Origin: Apoderus coryli
Taxonomy: Eukaryota > Arthropoda > Insecta > Coleoptera > Attelabidae
Direction: 5' to 3'
Length of the DNA: 64,000 nucleotides
Assembly (NCBI GenBank): GCA_911728435.2
Contig: OU452202.1
Location: forward strand, 11,759,135 to 11,823,134
The notes under the pieces were generated by a model. That model ran no database searches. It saw only the letters and a program-made list of their open reading frames with translations, and was not told where the DNA came from. Below are positions 21,665 to 33,190 of the stretch, piece after piece. The position numbers and the translations under genes are program-made. Within the stretch, counting starts at the first letter, position 1. Each line of letters opens with the position of its first letter.

Positions 21665-22967
21665 TATTTATAATAATAATAATAATAATGGTCTTTATTG
21701 ATTAAGCAAAGTTACAGAAGAAAATTAAATAAAACATCATTCACAAAAAAAAAAATAAATAAATACAATACATTTTATGGCCATATTTACATTGGGATTG
21801 CTTAATCAACAGGGCGAAGTTTAGCGAGATGCTATTTTTTACTTAACCCAGTAGTACCTATCTATTCTAGAATTAATAGTAACATTTTAGTCTAGAAATT
21901 AGAACTTAAATTAAATAGTTTTATGTTTCAAATAAAATAAGTAATATGTTAGAGTCGTTTGTGAAACTTGCCAAACAAAAGAGAGACACAGAAATGAATA
22001 ATAATAAAAAAAAAAAAATTACTAATCAATAAAAATGATACAATTTATGAAACATATTATCATATTTGTAAATTTTGCTGTTCGAGGAAGAGAGATTTCA
22101 CAGCTTTCTTGAACTTTGACAGTGATGTGTTTTTAAATAGGTGATCATATTGGTTATATAATTTTATGGAGTTATATGTAAAAGAGCGCTGGAATTGTGC
22201 AGTACGGAATTTAGGTAGTGATAATTTATTTGGGAAGCGTATGTTGCGTTGGACCATCTGATGACGATGGATCAAAAGTTTAGACAAATAATTGGGAGTT
22301 TTACTTAACATAATTTTGTACAAGAGAGTCATATTGTAGTATTTAGAGAGGTTTTCTGCATTTAGCCAATGAAGTTTAGAGAAATTTTGGGAGATATGAT
22401 CATATTTTTTGAGATTGAATATAAATCGGCAGGACGTGTTCATAACTTTTTGGATACGTTTTTTATTTATATTGTCAAGACATGGATAATAAAGTGGTAA
22501 GCAGTACGTTATATGTGGAGTAATAATGGACTCGCAAAGTTTTTTGCGTGTTTTATAATTTAAAATATCTTTATTAGCAAATAGTATCTTAAAATTACAG
22601 TAGACTCTCTGCATGACGGTTTTGACATGTTCTTCAAACCTCAACGACGTATCGAAAAATACTCCAAGATTTTTGGCGGTATTAGAAAATTCGATTGGCT
22701 GGTTATTAATTTCTATTCTAAGGTGAGTTTTGAGATTATCATAATATGATTTTGGGGCATATAGTAACATTTTTGTTTTCGAAGCATTAACGTGAAGACT
22801 ATGATCTTTACAGTATTTTGAAATTTCACGCAGATCATTATTTAGATTTGCATTAGCTAAATCATAGTTCTCGGGATCAAAGCTGCAAAGTAGTTGTGTA
22901 TCATCTGCGTAAGAATGTACTATGGAATTCCTAATGTTTTTTGAGACATCAGCTGTGTATATTTATA
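21665..22967 (-). mobile_element. 5'-truncated non-LTR retrotransposon (LINE) with 8-bp TSD
   Basis: The LINE body occupies 21673-22959 on the minus strand and ends in an (ATT)n tail next to the target duplication TATTTATA (21665-21672), repeated at 22960-22967. Removing the LINE and one duplicate restores a continuous transposase frame (..HPYK / YQMP..) across the two halves. This proves the insertion order: transposon first, LINE second. The 5' end is truncated within the reverse transcriptase, as is usual for LINEs. Confidence 0.92.
22060..22959 (-). pseudogene. LINE reverse transcriptase, C-terminal part
   Basis: The open frame begins at the truncation point with the catalytic YADD box (SIVHSYADDTQLL) and continues through DLREISKYCKDHSLHVNASK, NLGVFFDTSL (the thumb-region motif typical of LINE RTs), CLPLYYPCLD and IRFPNKLSLPKFRTAQFQRS to a stop at 22060. 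It is open for about 300 codons, so this is a young truncation. Fingers and palm N-terminal parts, endonuclease and any ORF1 are absent. The overall pattern resembles Jockey/CR1-type RTs, but the clade is not certain. It is not functional alone. Confidence 0.88.
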
Positions 22968-23316
22968 GGGATGACATTTTAAATCCCTTTGAAGAATTGG
23001 ATCTAAGCTCCCCTTCGATATTCCTAGGATAAGGTTTGTCGATAAGCAGACCTTTTAGGACTTCTCGTAAACGCAATTCTAACTCGTTCAATATTTTCTG
23101 GTGTAGGAACTGTTCTTCGACGTCCAGGCTTTTTTAAATTTTGTACAGAACCATTTTCACGCCAATGACGAACTCATAACTTAACAGTTTTACGATTTGG
23201 ATACCCCTATTGTTGCTATTAAACTGACGCCGGAATGCACGCCTAACTTCTTCTATCCAATTGCTTCTTATGCAAGTTTCTACACAATACACACGTTGTT
23301 GGACTAAGTAATCCAT
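22968..23316 (-). pseudogene. DD41D-type transposase relic, N-terminal half
   Basis: Starts MDYLVQQRVYCVETCIRSNW at 23316, followed by EEVRRAFRRQF, the first DNA-binding helix-turn-helix of this transposase group. It then proceeds with several frameshifts (KKPGRRRTVPTPENIERVR, SLDPILQRDLKCHPYK) to the LINE target site. The sequence is contiguous with 21035-21664 once the LINE is removed. At least two frameshifts plus the TGA at the DFFL-W position show it had been inactive, or decayed around the time the LINE arrived. Confidence 0.82.
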
Positions 23317-24779
23317 GAAAGTTCAAACGGATGTTGAAATAATGTCTCAAACCAAAAAAATTAAACTTCGCGTAGAAAAATGACTTTCCACGAAATTATT
23401 AATTTAAAATTTATTTGTGACAGGCGCCTACTTGATTAATAATTTACTTAAATCCCAAAGACTACAGAAGATAATCCCAGAGAAAACAACCTATTTAGTT
23501 ATCTCGTAGGGAATTTATTAATAATACAAAATGGGTAGTCTATTATGGGGAGCCCCGTATAACAAGAAATTTGCTTCATTCCACCATGCTATCACCAAAC
23601 AGGCCGTTTAACTTTGTTTCACCGGGCATGTTTGCTGCCCCAGATGTCGCCGCATACACATATTATTGTCATTTCATATTTCGCGCTCATATAAGCTCTT
23701 CATAAGTGTGGGAAATTTGATGACATCGCCTGCCTTTATAAGCTCAAAAATAATTTTTTACGGCAATTAAGGAATAAGTGCATAATTAGCCATCTCTTAC
23801 CATTTGCGAACAGCACTTGAAATAAAACAACTCTACAAAAATTAGTCCTATAGGCTGAATAATACAGAAATTCTTGTTTTTATTGCACTAGTTGATTGTT
23901 TACATCAAATCTTGTGAAAACAGGAACTCAAAGAGGAACATCAAATTCACTAAAACTTTTCTTGAATATGTGAAAAGTACATTAAATAAATATGCTTCTA
24001 TAAAAGAAAACTCAAAATCATATTCTTTCGATCGTTGAATAATATTTTATACCCTTGTGCGTAAAACTGATTTCACATTGTTACAAAATACAAAGGGTGA
24101 CTATGTTTAAATTTTAATTGAATCAAAAATAACAATTTTAAGTTAGACTACTTGATGTGTGTAATGTTTATCTTGTATTATTTTCCATAATAAACTCCCA
24201 ATATCTTCCGCACAAGGAAATTCACAATAATATTCTAAAATTGAATAATGTATAATTTAGGGAATCCCGAAATCTGAAATATTTTTAGTTTATTGAATAT
24301 ATTTATGTTAAAAGTGACAGTGTTTCATAGTTTAAACTTAAAGTTTTCACGGGATATAGGACGCGAAATAAAAGACAACCTTTAGCATCGTTTACGTTTC
24401 GATCCAAAATCTGATAAAGTATATTTGTTTATTGTTCTATTATGTGGTTGAATGTTATTATTTATAAAAAATAGTAGTACTTTTAACAAGTCCTGAAGAA
24501 TTAGAACGATAAATTTTAGCATAAATATACTATATTATTTGTACCTTTATTATAGATACGAGTATGTGTGGACCAAAGTGGTTTTATTACGGTACAATGA
24601 TTATATTATGTTTCAGTAGCCGGCAGCATTATTAGATACATTAAATCATAATTATTAGTAGACGCATAAACTGATTATTAGCTATTATTATACTTTCATG
24701 AAAAAAAAAATGTTTTTTGAATTTTCACCAGAAATACGTGTTGGCGGTTATTTTATACGTAAATAACTAGTTTTAAAAA
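23317..24779. other. Intergenic, no gene seen
   Basis: AT-rich with short frames only. No repeat paired. Confidence 0.45.
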
Positions 24780-24812
24780 AATGTCTGTCTGTCAGTCTGT
24801 GTGTCTGTCTGT
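24780..24812. repeat. (GTCT)n microsatellite
   Basis: GTCTGTCTGTCAGTCTGTGTGTCTGTCTG, imperfect. The flanking CAAAAACCACTTAAC and following sequence resemble a common repeat head, but no second copy in this window supports that. Confidence 0.7.
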
Positions 24813-25087
24813 TTAAAAATCTCAAAAACCACTTAACATAATATTTTACCCAAATTTGGTACAAAAATACTAGAGGATATGTCTAGGTGCTGATTAACTT
24901 TTAGGCATTGAGCGTAGGCAAGGGGTTAGAAAAATTCGTACTTTTCGGATAATTCAATTTTATTATTCAATATTTCGATATTATTATTATTATAATTTAT
25001 TTTTTGCAAAGAGAAGCAGTCTTTAGTATATGCTTCAAAAAAACATTTTGTGGAGCAGGCGTATTTATCAGAATTTACTTTATTTCA

Positions 25088-25530
25088 TACAGAGAAAAAA
25101 AAATCGTCCCAAAACTTTCCCGACAAGTAATAATAATAATATACCTAATCAAAAATATATGACCTTCGTAACGAAACAGAATTTTAATAATTATTATAAT
25201 TATAATTGTATTATTTTCATTATTTCCAATAAACTAACTAAAATGATGTATCACTCGACCCCTACTGATATAGGAAAATTTAGTGGTTGTGTCGACCCCT
25301 ATCACAGGGCTTAAGCAATTTCAACCAAAATCTAATGGCTTCATCCTAGGACCGCTCCAAACTCATATACCAAAGTTTACCTCAATTGGTTAAAGCGTTT
25401 AGGCGCTATCGTGGACGAATACATACAGACACACATACATACACACAGAGAGACATACTTCCATCTGGAACTTCAAAATACTTATATCCGTCTTTATCTC
25501 AATTTTTTTTTAACGCGTTCACAATACTTT
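25088..25530 (-). repeat. Family S copy C, tRNA module deleted
   Basis: On the minus strand it runs from the head (inverse of GCGTTCACAATACTTTTCC near 25525) through CAATTGGTTAAAGCG and GTGTCGACCCCTATCACAGG to the tail (AAACTTTCCCGACAAGT near 25115). The tail is joined directly to the GATGTATCACTCGACC block, so the tRNA-like module and its immediate neighbours are missing. A copy with both outer halves but no tRNA argues that head and tail belong to one unit. Confidence 0.75.
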
Positions 25531-26471
25531 TCCTTTGTGGAAAAGTAAAAAATTGTTCTTGGTCCTTCATATAACTGCAATACAATTTTTTTTTGTCATA
25601 AAAGACCTACGTATATGTATGCTTAATAAACAGTACAAAAATAATTGATTCTGCTATTAAAAAAAAAAAAAACATTATATTATGTTTTAGCCAATTTTGT
25701 ATCCAACGAAAATCTCAAGAAAACAACAAAATTGCAAAAAATGTTGCAGGTAAAATAATCAACCGGTATAATACAGAAAATGTATCAAGTTGGCCGCGAT
25801 TTAATGGTGAATGCACCAATCAAGAAGCATTGTTCATCGCGTTCAAAACTGTTTCACCAGCTTGCTTTATATCCGATCTTCACATGTAAACTTTTGGAAA
25901 TGTGTTATTAAATTGTTATTTAACAACTCTCAGGTAAAACCTAACAGGGAATTTATATCGTGTAAGGATTATTCTAAAGTCTAAGTTTTTATAGTTCTAA
26001 AATTTATCAAAACTAAGCTTCAGTTGTTTTGAACTTTACACGCTGAATAAAAGTTGTAAGTTATGCCATAATCACCGTATTTCCTTCCACATATTAGTTT
26101 GTTGGGATAAAACGTAGAAAGCCGTGAAAATCCTGCTGCGGTTCGATGAAATCCGGGTAAAATTTCCGGAGATGACCAAGAAAAATAAGTAAAGTACTTT
26201 GAGTTCTTTCTGTTTGTTAAAAGTTTCTTTGGAAGTTTTAGAGAATTTTGGAATAATTCTATATAAAAGTTTTGCGATGTTTCAAGGAAATCCGGGGAAA
26301 AAAGTATTTGCTGGTTTGTTATTTTCGTACCTGTTAAATTGTGGTTTCATTAAACTAGGATTTTGACTTGAGACTTAGGTAACCTAGAAAACTACATGCA
26401 ATACCTTCAGCCAGAAATGTGTTCGCAATAAATACAAATAAAGTTTGAGAATATACTTAGGTACTAGTATA
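25531..26471. other. Intergenic, no gene seen
   Basis: AT-rich. No recognised repeat. Slightly less AT-rich at 26050-26180, without an open frame. Confidence 0.4.
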
Positions 26472-26473
26472 TA

Positions 26474-28089
26474 CAGGGTGTCCGGAAAAAGGAGGTCAAT
26501 CCATTAACCACAGATTCCTTGAGCAAAAATAATGTGAGTTTTAAGATGTCATTTTTCATTTTAGCCCTCCATGTTCGATATACAGGGCGTCAAAGTTGAA
26601 AATGTAAAACCAATATTTTTAAATAATTCTGGTATTTATTGAGATATTGGATTCAAATTTAGTGTGTTGCTTCAGCATAAAGAGCTACTTTTTTCCAAAA
26701 AACAACACAAAAAACAATTTCTTAATAGCCAAAATACGGGATGTTCAGTACCCATTGACCCCCCCAATTTTTTATTACGTACGCCAATGACTTTTAAACT
26801 AAGTTTTTATAGGTTACTATGTATTTTTGATTATTTTTTAACTCTTATAAAATTTGGATAAAATCAATTGTTTTTGAGATATTTTGAAAAGTATTGGCTC
26901 TTGTTGTCTACGCGGCTCACGGTATTTTCACTACTAAATCAAGCATATTTAACTCAAATTACATTAATATTAAACATATTATTTTAAAAACATGAAAAAA
27001 TAACTAAATAAACATTAGAAAAACTACCAGTCTAAAGAAATTTTTTTCAATGCATATGCGAGCTCTTTTTAGTAACGAAAATCTTTGATAAATGTGAGGC
27101 TTGAACCTAAAGTCTTCCCCAGCTTTTAACATTCTCTCTATTAAATTATTTTCACTCAAAATCGGAACCTTATAAACAATATCTTTCATGCAACCGCAGA
27201 CTGAATAGTCCAAGGGACAAGATCTGGGTATCGGGTTGGCCATTTAAGAGGAGCATCTTGGCCTCGCCCAATCCAGCGTTGGGGAAAGTTTTCATGTAAG
27301 TATCTCCTTCCATTCCTAGCAAAATGTGCTGGTGCACCATCAAGTTAAAACCAAATGTTTTGTCTAATTAAGAGAGGCAAATAGTCAAGTAAATCGGGCA
27401 GTATGTTTTGAAGAAATGCTAAAAATGATTCACCAATCAAATTCCCTGATAAAATTACAGGACCCAAAAAGAAATTATCCACGACATCAACCCACATGTT
27501 GACTTTAAAGTTTACTTGATGATGTGTCTACTGTCTTCCCTAAAACTTCCACTGTGCCTTAGTCGTAATTTCACAACAATAAAACATTGCTTAAGTAGGG
27601 GTCCAAGGTAACACCAGAGTGGCTTGATATTTCAACATTATAAGAGTAGCCAGAGCCGCCGAGGCATCAAACAAGAGCCAATACTTTTCAAAATATCTCA
27701 AAAAGAAATAATTTTATCCAAATTTTATAAGAGTTAAAAAATAATCAAAAATACATAGTAACCTATGAAAACTTAGTATAAAAGTCATTGGCGTACGTAA
27801 TAAAAAATTGGGGGGGTCCATGGGTACTAAACATCCCGTATTTTGGTTATTAAGAAATTGTTTTTTGGAAAGAAGTAGCTCTTTATGCAGAAGCAACACC
27901 CTAAATTTGAATCCAATATCTCAATAAATACCAGAATTATTTAAAAATATTGGTTTTAAATTTTCAACTTTGACGCCCTGTATATCAAACATGGAGGGCT
28001 AAAATGAAAAATGACATTTTAAAACTCATATTATTTTTGCTCAAGGAATCTGTGGCTAACGGATTGACCTCCTTTTTCCGGACACCCTG
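26474..28089 (-). mobile_element. 1.6-kb mariner-like transposon with ~430-bp TIRs, dead
   Basis: CAGGGTGTCCGGAAAAAGG at 26474 is mirrored by CCTTTTTCCGGACACCCTG ending at 28089, with TA on both outer sides (26472-26473, 28090-28091). The arms (26474-26905 and 27665-28089) are roughly 95 percent identical and each contains an internal terminus-like TATACAGGGCGTCAAAG, about 105 bp in. The two look-alike frames at 26664-26861 (plus) and 27714-27899 (minus) are simply the two arms. The centre holds a broken transposase. Confidence 0.92.
27000..27560 (-). pseudogene. Mariner-like transposase relic in the 26.5-28.1 kb element
   Basis: Minus-strand frames give NMWVDVVDNFFLGPVIL, SGNLIGESFLAFLQNILPDL, a second-Asp motif DGAPAHFARNG, HENFPQRWIGRG and then, after a frame change, PIPRSCPLDYSVCGCMKDIV. 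This is the catalytic C-terminal half of the superfamily transposase. The N-terminal DNA-binding half and first catalytic Asp are absent, stops interrupt QQD, and at least one frameshift is present, so it is inactive. The element is an internally deleted copy. Confidence 0.8.
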
Positions 28090-28091
28090 TA

Positions 28092-28924
28092 TATCAATAG
28101 TGACTGTCATTTAGGTTGTGTTGTTAATTTAAAACCAGATCGTTTATAGCCTGGAGAGTTTTATCATATCTCAAGATAAAATTATGCTCAAAAATCAATA
28201 TCATTCGTCGGCGTTTTTAAACTAATTTTTGTTGTTTCTTTAGGTTACGGCTCGAAAATGTTAAATATTATTTGAATATCATTTTCTGATTTATTAACGT
28301 CGTTTCTGGTCTAAATAAATCAATTTCAATTAAGAATCTACTTAATTAAGTTTACATTAATTTTTTTCAGATTATACCATTAGCACCTAAAGCTAAATAA
28401 TAAAAATTGATAACCATTATATTATAGCTCATGGCCAATCTATGCCATACAATAAGGCACCATCAAAAAAGAGAAAACCTGTATTGATTAAAACGCCAAA
28501 ACAGCAATATTTCAAGTTGAGAATGCTCTAGATTTACTGCAGTAATTTAATTTCGGATGCTACAGACGACAAGTCGGTTGAATTTATGGTGACAGTGTCA
28601 AAACAAGGTATAATCTTATACACCTTCTAAATATATTTCGATTCGTCTAGACGTAACGGATGGTACTTATTAAAAAATCATGGGAGATAAGTAGCTTTCG
28701 CAAAAAATGTGCAATTTTGTTTTTCTCTTTTTTTTATATAAAATTTGAAACTATGTACAGGGTGTCTTAAATTTACTGGTTTTAGTTAGGATATCTCGAA
28801 ATATTAAAAATGTACTGAGGATGTCATGGCCGTGATCAGAGAGCCGTCCAGTTTTTATGCTGGTGTAATTACTTTTTGAAATACTAGGTAATTATTGAGG
28901 ATCATCTAATTACAATTTATATTT
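28092..28924. other. Intergenic with a solitary mariner-type end
   Basis: TGTACAGGGTGTCTTAAATTT near 28754 is a mariner-type terminus with no partner found. No gene seen. Confidence 0.4.
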
Positions 28925-29058
28925 AGTGTCATCACACTGAGGTATAACTCAACAGATCCAGAAGAATTCGTTTCGCTCTTATTATAAGGTCGTCAGAGTA
29001 ACATAGTCCTGCCCATCTACAAACATCGACCTGCCTGTAAGCATAGCAAGATAAATAT
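28925..29058 (-). repeat. Repeat family R1, copy 4 (junction shared with copy 2)
   Basis: The inverse of 13312-13450, with CGACCTGCCTGTAAGCATAG, CCTGCCCATCTACAAACATC and GGTCGTCAGAGTAAC shared. It abuts a foldback-family terminus with the same TATATTTATCTTGC junction as copy 2. Confidence 0.75.
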
Positions 29059-29059
29059 A

Positions 29060-29249
29060 CACTGTGTCCAATATAAGAATGGGATAGCATTGGAATCTTG
29101 GAAACGGTAGGAGTTGTAGAATTTAAACACCTTTTCAAAAGTAAAGTAACCTTAACCGTTTTGGAGAATTTTTGAAAAAACTTTTTTTTTGCGATTTTAG
29201 GTTTTATTTATTACTGACATTATTTTTACAGATATAACAGGACACAGTG
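29060..29249 (+). mobile_element. Deleted copy of the CACTGTGTCC foldback (190 bp)
   Basis: Left end CACTGTGTCCAATATAAG, right end GGACACAGTG, with TA at both sides (29058-29059, 29250-29251). One arm is kept to the ACAGATATAA block and the other is reduced to its last 10 bp. A 190-bp element with intact ends is thus derived from the 1.15-kb foldback. Confidence 0.75.
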
Positions 29250-29251
29250 TA

Positions 29252-29400
29252 TACTGACGAATTCGTCAGTATCTGTCGAGACATACCTTAACTGCCCTGG
29301 ATTGGACTGGGTCTCTGCTAATTTTAACAAATTCCTATGTATTATTATTAATAAAGCCAGTCCTTTTGCCCGCTACGCTACAAAATTATTTCTAATTCAG
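29252..29400 (+). repeat. Repeat family R1, copy 5
   Basis: CTGACGAATTCGTCAGTATCTGTCGAGACATACC and CCGCTACGCTACAAAATTATTT-type blocks match R1, diverged (broken here into two short motifs: GACGAATTCGTCAG and ACGCTACAAAATTA). It lies on the other side of the 190-bp foldback copy, so the foldback probably sits inside an R1 copy. Confidence 0.5.
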
Positions 29401-31064
29401 AATTCACTTAATGACGAATAGTATCTAGATCCTACTGTATCCCCTTAGTTGACGACGTTTCGTCGTTATTTATATTCTCAGAACTCTGCACATGGAAATA
29501 AAAATGTAAAATAAGCAAACTAAAACGGAACAATCAATTGCAATATGCATATTTTAGTTCTAAATGATGCAAAATTTTAGGAACACGATCATAAGAGAAG
29601 AATATTATAGGAAATTAATTAAATTCAAAAATATGTCAACAAAAGAACTGATATTGATAAATTAAATACAGCCTACTGCAACGATGATTAATTATTCAGG
29701 CATCTCTGGTAAATCTGAATTTTTGAACTCCTTGTTTTACGTTTTTGTGTACAAACATCATATTTTTAATTTAATTTTTAATTTTTCTTAAAATAATTAA
29801 CCTTTTGTTTTGTTTAATGCGGTTTTATTTGATATGAAAATAAAGCTATAAAAATTTAATATGCATCTTTTATTAATTGATTGTTCCTGTATTTTTTGCT
29901 TGCCTATTTTTATATTTTCAAAAATAAATTTTATTTAGATAGTACCTAATATATTTAAAATTCGTAACAAAAACTAAACCGTAGAACCAAGAATATTCCT
30001 TGAGTAAAATAAAATATTGCCTTCAGTACGTTATGTGCAGAAAGTCGTATTTTTAAAATAATGTTATGAATTTTTTGAAATTAAAAAAAACAAATGTTAC
30101 ATGCCTCGCTTAAAATCTAGTCTAGTTCTATGTCATGTTGTGTCTGTAACCAAAAAATTGGTAGTACCAACTACTGAAGTTAATTTCGATAACTTAAATT
30201 ACCAGGTTGTTCAGTATTTGCACAACCATTTATTTGTCTTTCAAGTTTAACATTAGCGGGAATAAAACACATAATTCCACTCTTGCAATATTGGCTTTAT
30301 ATAACACAACCAGAAAATCTCGCTAAACATTTTTCACTGCTATGAGAAAGAACACTTTCAGAAATGGTAAGCTGTTTTCATTTTAAAAATGGGTGAGTTC
30401 TCTTAAACAGCAGCCCTTTCTCTTCGAAAAAGAATGCTCTTACGTATAGCCTGAAAATATATATCTCTGTGGAAAACGCGAGGGTTGCTTCTTCAGGTAT
30501 ACGAATAGAGAACTCCAAGAGATAAATAGAGTCAATTAACCTCGTGCAAACGTATATCCAAAAGGGCTCTTGACTTCCTTTCCCTCTATTCCACTTTCTC
30601 TATTTATGTGGATACAGGGTGTAAAAAAAGTACGCACGAAGGAAGTTTGTTTGGTGAAAATATCTAAAATGTTTATAGCTTCATCAGTTTTCTTTCTAGA
30701 GCAAAGACATGTGAACAATCCTATTTTGTATTAAAATACATAATAAAAACCACTGACATGACTGAAAAATTCATTAAAAAACAAACAAATATCAAGAATC
30801 CACGTGTACTTGTAGAAAAAGAAAGAAGTCTTTAGTTAATTTGGATCAATTTGGTAATTGCCTCCCGTCTCGTTTCGTGATTGATACCCCAACAAGGTGG
30901 ACTGCCCCAATCTTTTAGCGAGAGTAAACTTCTAGGGTTCTCGGCCCAATGCTAGAAACAGTGCTGATTTTTATTTCGACAGATCGTGAACAAATATACT
31001 GGACAAGTCTCTGGTCAGTGCAATGTATAGGGTGTGTACAATTTCGAAGTTTGGAGGACGTATA
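29401..31064. other. Intergenic, no gene seen
   Basis: A solitary mariner-type end (GATACAGGGTGTAAAAAAAG) lies near 30610. Short frames only. Nothing else recognised. Confidence 0.4.
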
Positions 31065-31106
31065 CTCACATCAAAGATTATTGTGTACATTAATCTTTGC
31101 TCACAT
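31065..31106. repeat. Micro-palindrome with 7-bp flanking duplication (copy 3, 28 bp)
   Basis: Palindrome at 31072-31099 begins CAAAGATTATTGTG and ends TACATTAATCTTTG (one mismatched pair). It is abutted by CTCACAT at 31065-31071 and 31100-31106. Same terminus as 6811 and 51894; target sequence unrelated. Confidence 0.75.
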
Positions 31107-32180
31107 GATGAGGCATGTTGATTGTTATGTTATGTTATAGTTATTTCTTTGTTTTCTTAAATATATTGTGTATATCATGTCTGTTAGTGTTACATTTTTA
31201 TAGGTTGATTGTTTTACATATTTGGATTGTTCTGGAAACTGTAAAGGTAAATTTCTGTGACAATAAATGGGTTTGTTATCACTATATTGATTGAATATTA
31301 AGAAAATATGTTTCTATAACTCGAAAATACTACTATCTTAGAACAGTTAAAAGAAACAATCAAATAAAACAGAACAGAAAAATTATCGAAATGTGTCCTG
31401 CTTCTGGAAAAAAATGCTCCAGTACACAAAAGTCATGTTGAGCTGGCGCTTCCGCATATTTATTTAAACGGAAACAAATGTAATCTACTTAAATTGATTG
31501 GATAATGTATCGACAAATATGCATATTTTTTTCTGATTGATTTCACCCTGTATATGAATGATCTTCACAAGTAAGTATACTTCTATCTACTGTTTGCCCT
31601 ATTTCAAGCTGCTAAAGATTGGCCTGATTAAACAGATTTACATTCTGGGTAATTGCCGTGTTGTCTGCTGTGTTATTTAAATCGTGATAATGTTTACCCG
31701 TTTGATGTGTGTATGCTTCGAAAGGATTTCGCCTTAATTCACGTTAAAGCTATAAGGGCTCTATGTTTAAATGGAGAAATTATAGGAGTAACCTAACCAT
31801 ACCAAACTGTCTGCGCTCTAATCGTGACAAAATTGAAATAGACGTAATTCTTGAAATATTAAATCAAGTTTTTGTTCGAATTCAATGAGAATCTAAATTT
31901 AAATGTTGATCAATCAAAAGAATTCGTCAGTCCAGATTTACCACTTTGGATCTTCTGTGTATTGTTTATACCACGCCCCAGTATACGATTTACCAATACA
32001 CTATGATTCTACAAAGTCATACGGCTCCCTCGATACGGAATCAGCGTGGCTATGAAGTCGTCCTTTTGGATTTTCAAGTTTAACGTCGTATTCTTTAAGA
32101 TGCTGTATTTCTTCAAATTTGGCGGATGCTATGTGGTTTTGGAACGATTCTTGGAACTTAATGAATCGGAACGACGTTGT
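31107..32180. other. Intergenic with a solitary mariner-type end
   Basis: TTTCACCCTGTATATG near 31540 is a lone mariner-type terminus. The local GC content rises at 31975-32200, but no frame is convincing. Confidence 0.4.
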
Positions 32181-32221
32181 CAGTGGCGTTCCAGCTCCGG
32201 GGGGGGGGGGGGGGGGGGGGG
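32181..32221 (+). repeat. CAGTGGCG transposon-type end leading into a 23-nt poly-G run
   Basis: CAGTGGCGTTCCAGCTCC is followed by 23 consecutive G (32199-32221), the only long G run in the AT-rich window. CAGTGGCG is the terminal octamer of the hAT-like element at 49110-49509, and a lone inverse (CGCCACTG) occurs at 35239-35246. The run could be a genuine property of a transposon terminus or a sequencing/assembly artefact. The Gly-rich end of the frame through it is not a protein feature. Confidence 0.55.
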
Positions 32222-32929
32222 AGTCTACTTACAATGAAATTTTAAACCAACATTATTTATCCATTTTGCCATAGCTGACCCCTAACGCCGACAAAAGCAA
32301 TCCCATTAACTATAATAGAGGCTGTATTGTATAGTTGTAAATCATACAAAAACCTTGACTTAAATAAATGTTTATCACATAGAACAATATATGTTTAAGT
32401 AGGAAAAGTTAGCTGTGTGCACGTACTCGATTAAGAAAAAAGAACAGGAGTTTGTATTTCGTGCAGAGTTTTTTTAGTAATGGTCACAGCGGACCATGGT
32501 CTAACCTGAAGAGTCAGCAGTGATGGACATAAATCCCTTTGACTAGTAATAAAAAAACTTTGCACGACATACAAAGTTCCTCTCTCTCTTTCTTCTTAAA
32601 AACGTTTAAAACTGTATTAAAATACTAACAAGAACAAAAAATATGCTTCTTAATCAAAGAATATTTCAACCGTGCAAAAACCTAAAATAAAATACATATT
32701 ATGCTTATTTATAGAACAAAAATGTTTAGAACTATTCAAATAATAACAAAAAATATCTTTCTAAAATGTAAAACAAAAGGATACTTATTTTTTGCTTCTC
32801 TGGGGGGTCCAGACAGAATATTGAACGATATTCCTTCCTATCCATCGGTGTTTTTTGTATACATATTGCAAATAGTTTCTTAATATTATAATTCTTTTCC
32901 CTAACATATTAATATAAAGGTACAAATTA
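32222..32929. other. Intergenic, no gene seen
   Basis: AT-rich. Short frames only. Confidence 0.4.
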
Positions 32930-33190
32930 AATGGTCAGTATTTCAATTTTATTAACAAGTACACTTTTCCATTATTTTATTTCAAATGGTCTGTGAAAAT
33001 AATAAATGGTCAGTATGATAATAAATTGTCGCTGAAAATACTAAACAATTAGTTAAATTAATAAATAGTCAGTAAAAACAATATACGGTCAGTAATAAAA
33101 CAGACAGGTAAATTAATACATAGTCGGTGAGAATAACCAACAGCCAATAAAATTAATAAAGAAACGGTAAAATAATAAATGGTAGGTCAT
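32930..33190. repeat. Degenerate tandem repeat, AATAAATGGTCAGTA-type unit
   Basis: The block (A)ATAAATGGTCAGT or a close variant (AATAAATTGTCGCTGA, AATAAATAGTCAGTAAAA, ATACGGTCAGTAATAA, AATACATAGTCGGTGAGA, AATAAATGGTAGGTC) recurs about eight times at 20-40 bp spacing. The unit length is irregular, as in an old minisatellite. It does not encode a continuous frame. Confidence 0.6.

Noticed and set aside
26664..27899. Two similar ~62-codon frames on opposite strands (26664-26861 plus, 27714-27899 minus) that look like paralogous small proteins
   Set aside because: They are the two inverted arms of one mariner-like transposon, so their similarity is that of the TIRs and not of genes.
32046..32237. 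Frame ending in a poly-glycine tract
   Set aside because: The glycines come from the 23-nt G run at a transposon-type end; no upstream motif.
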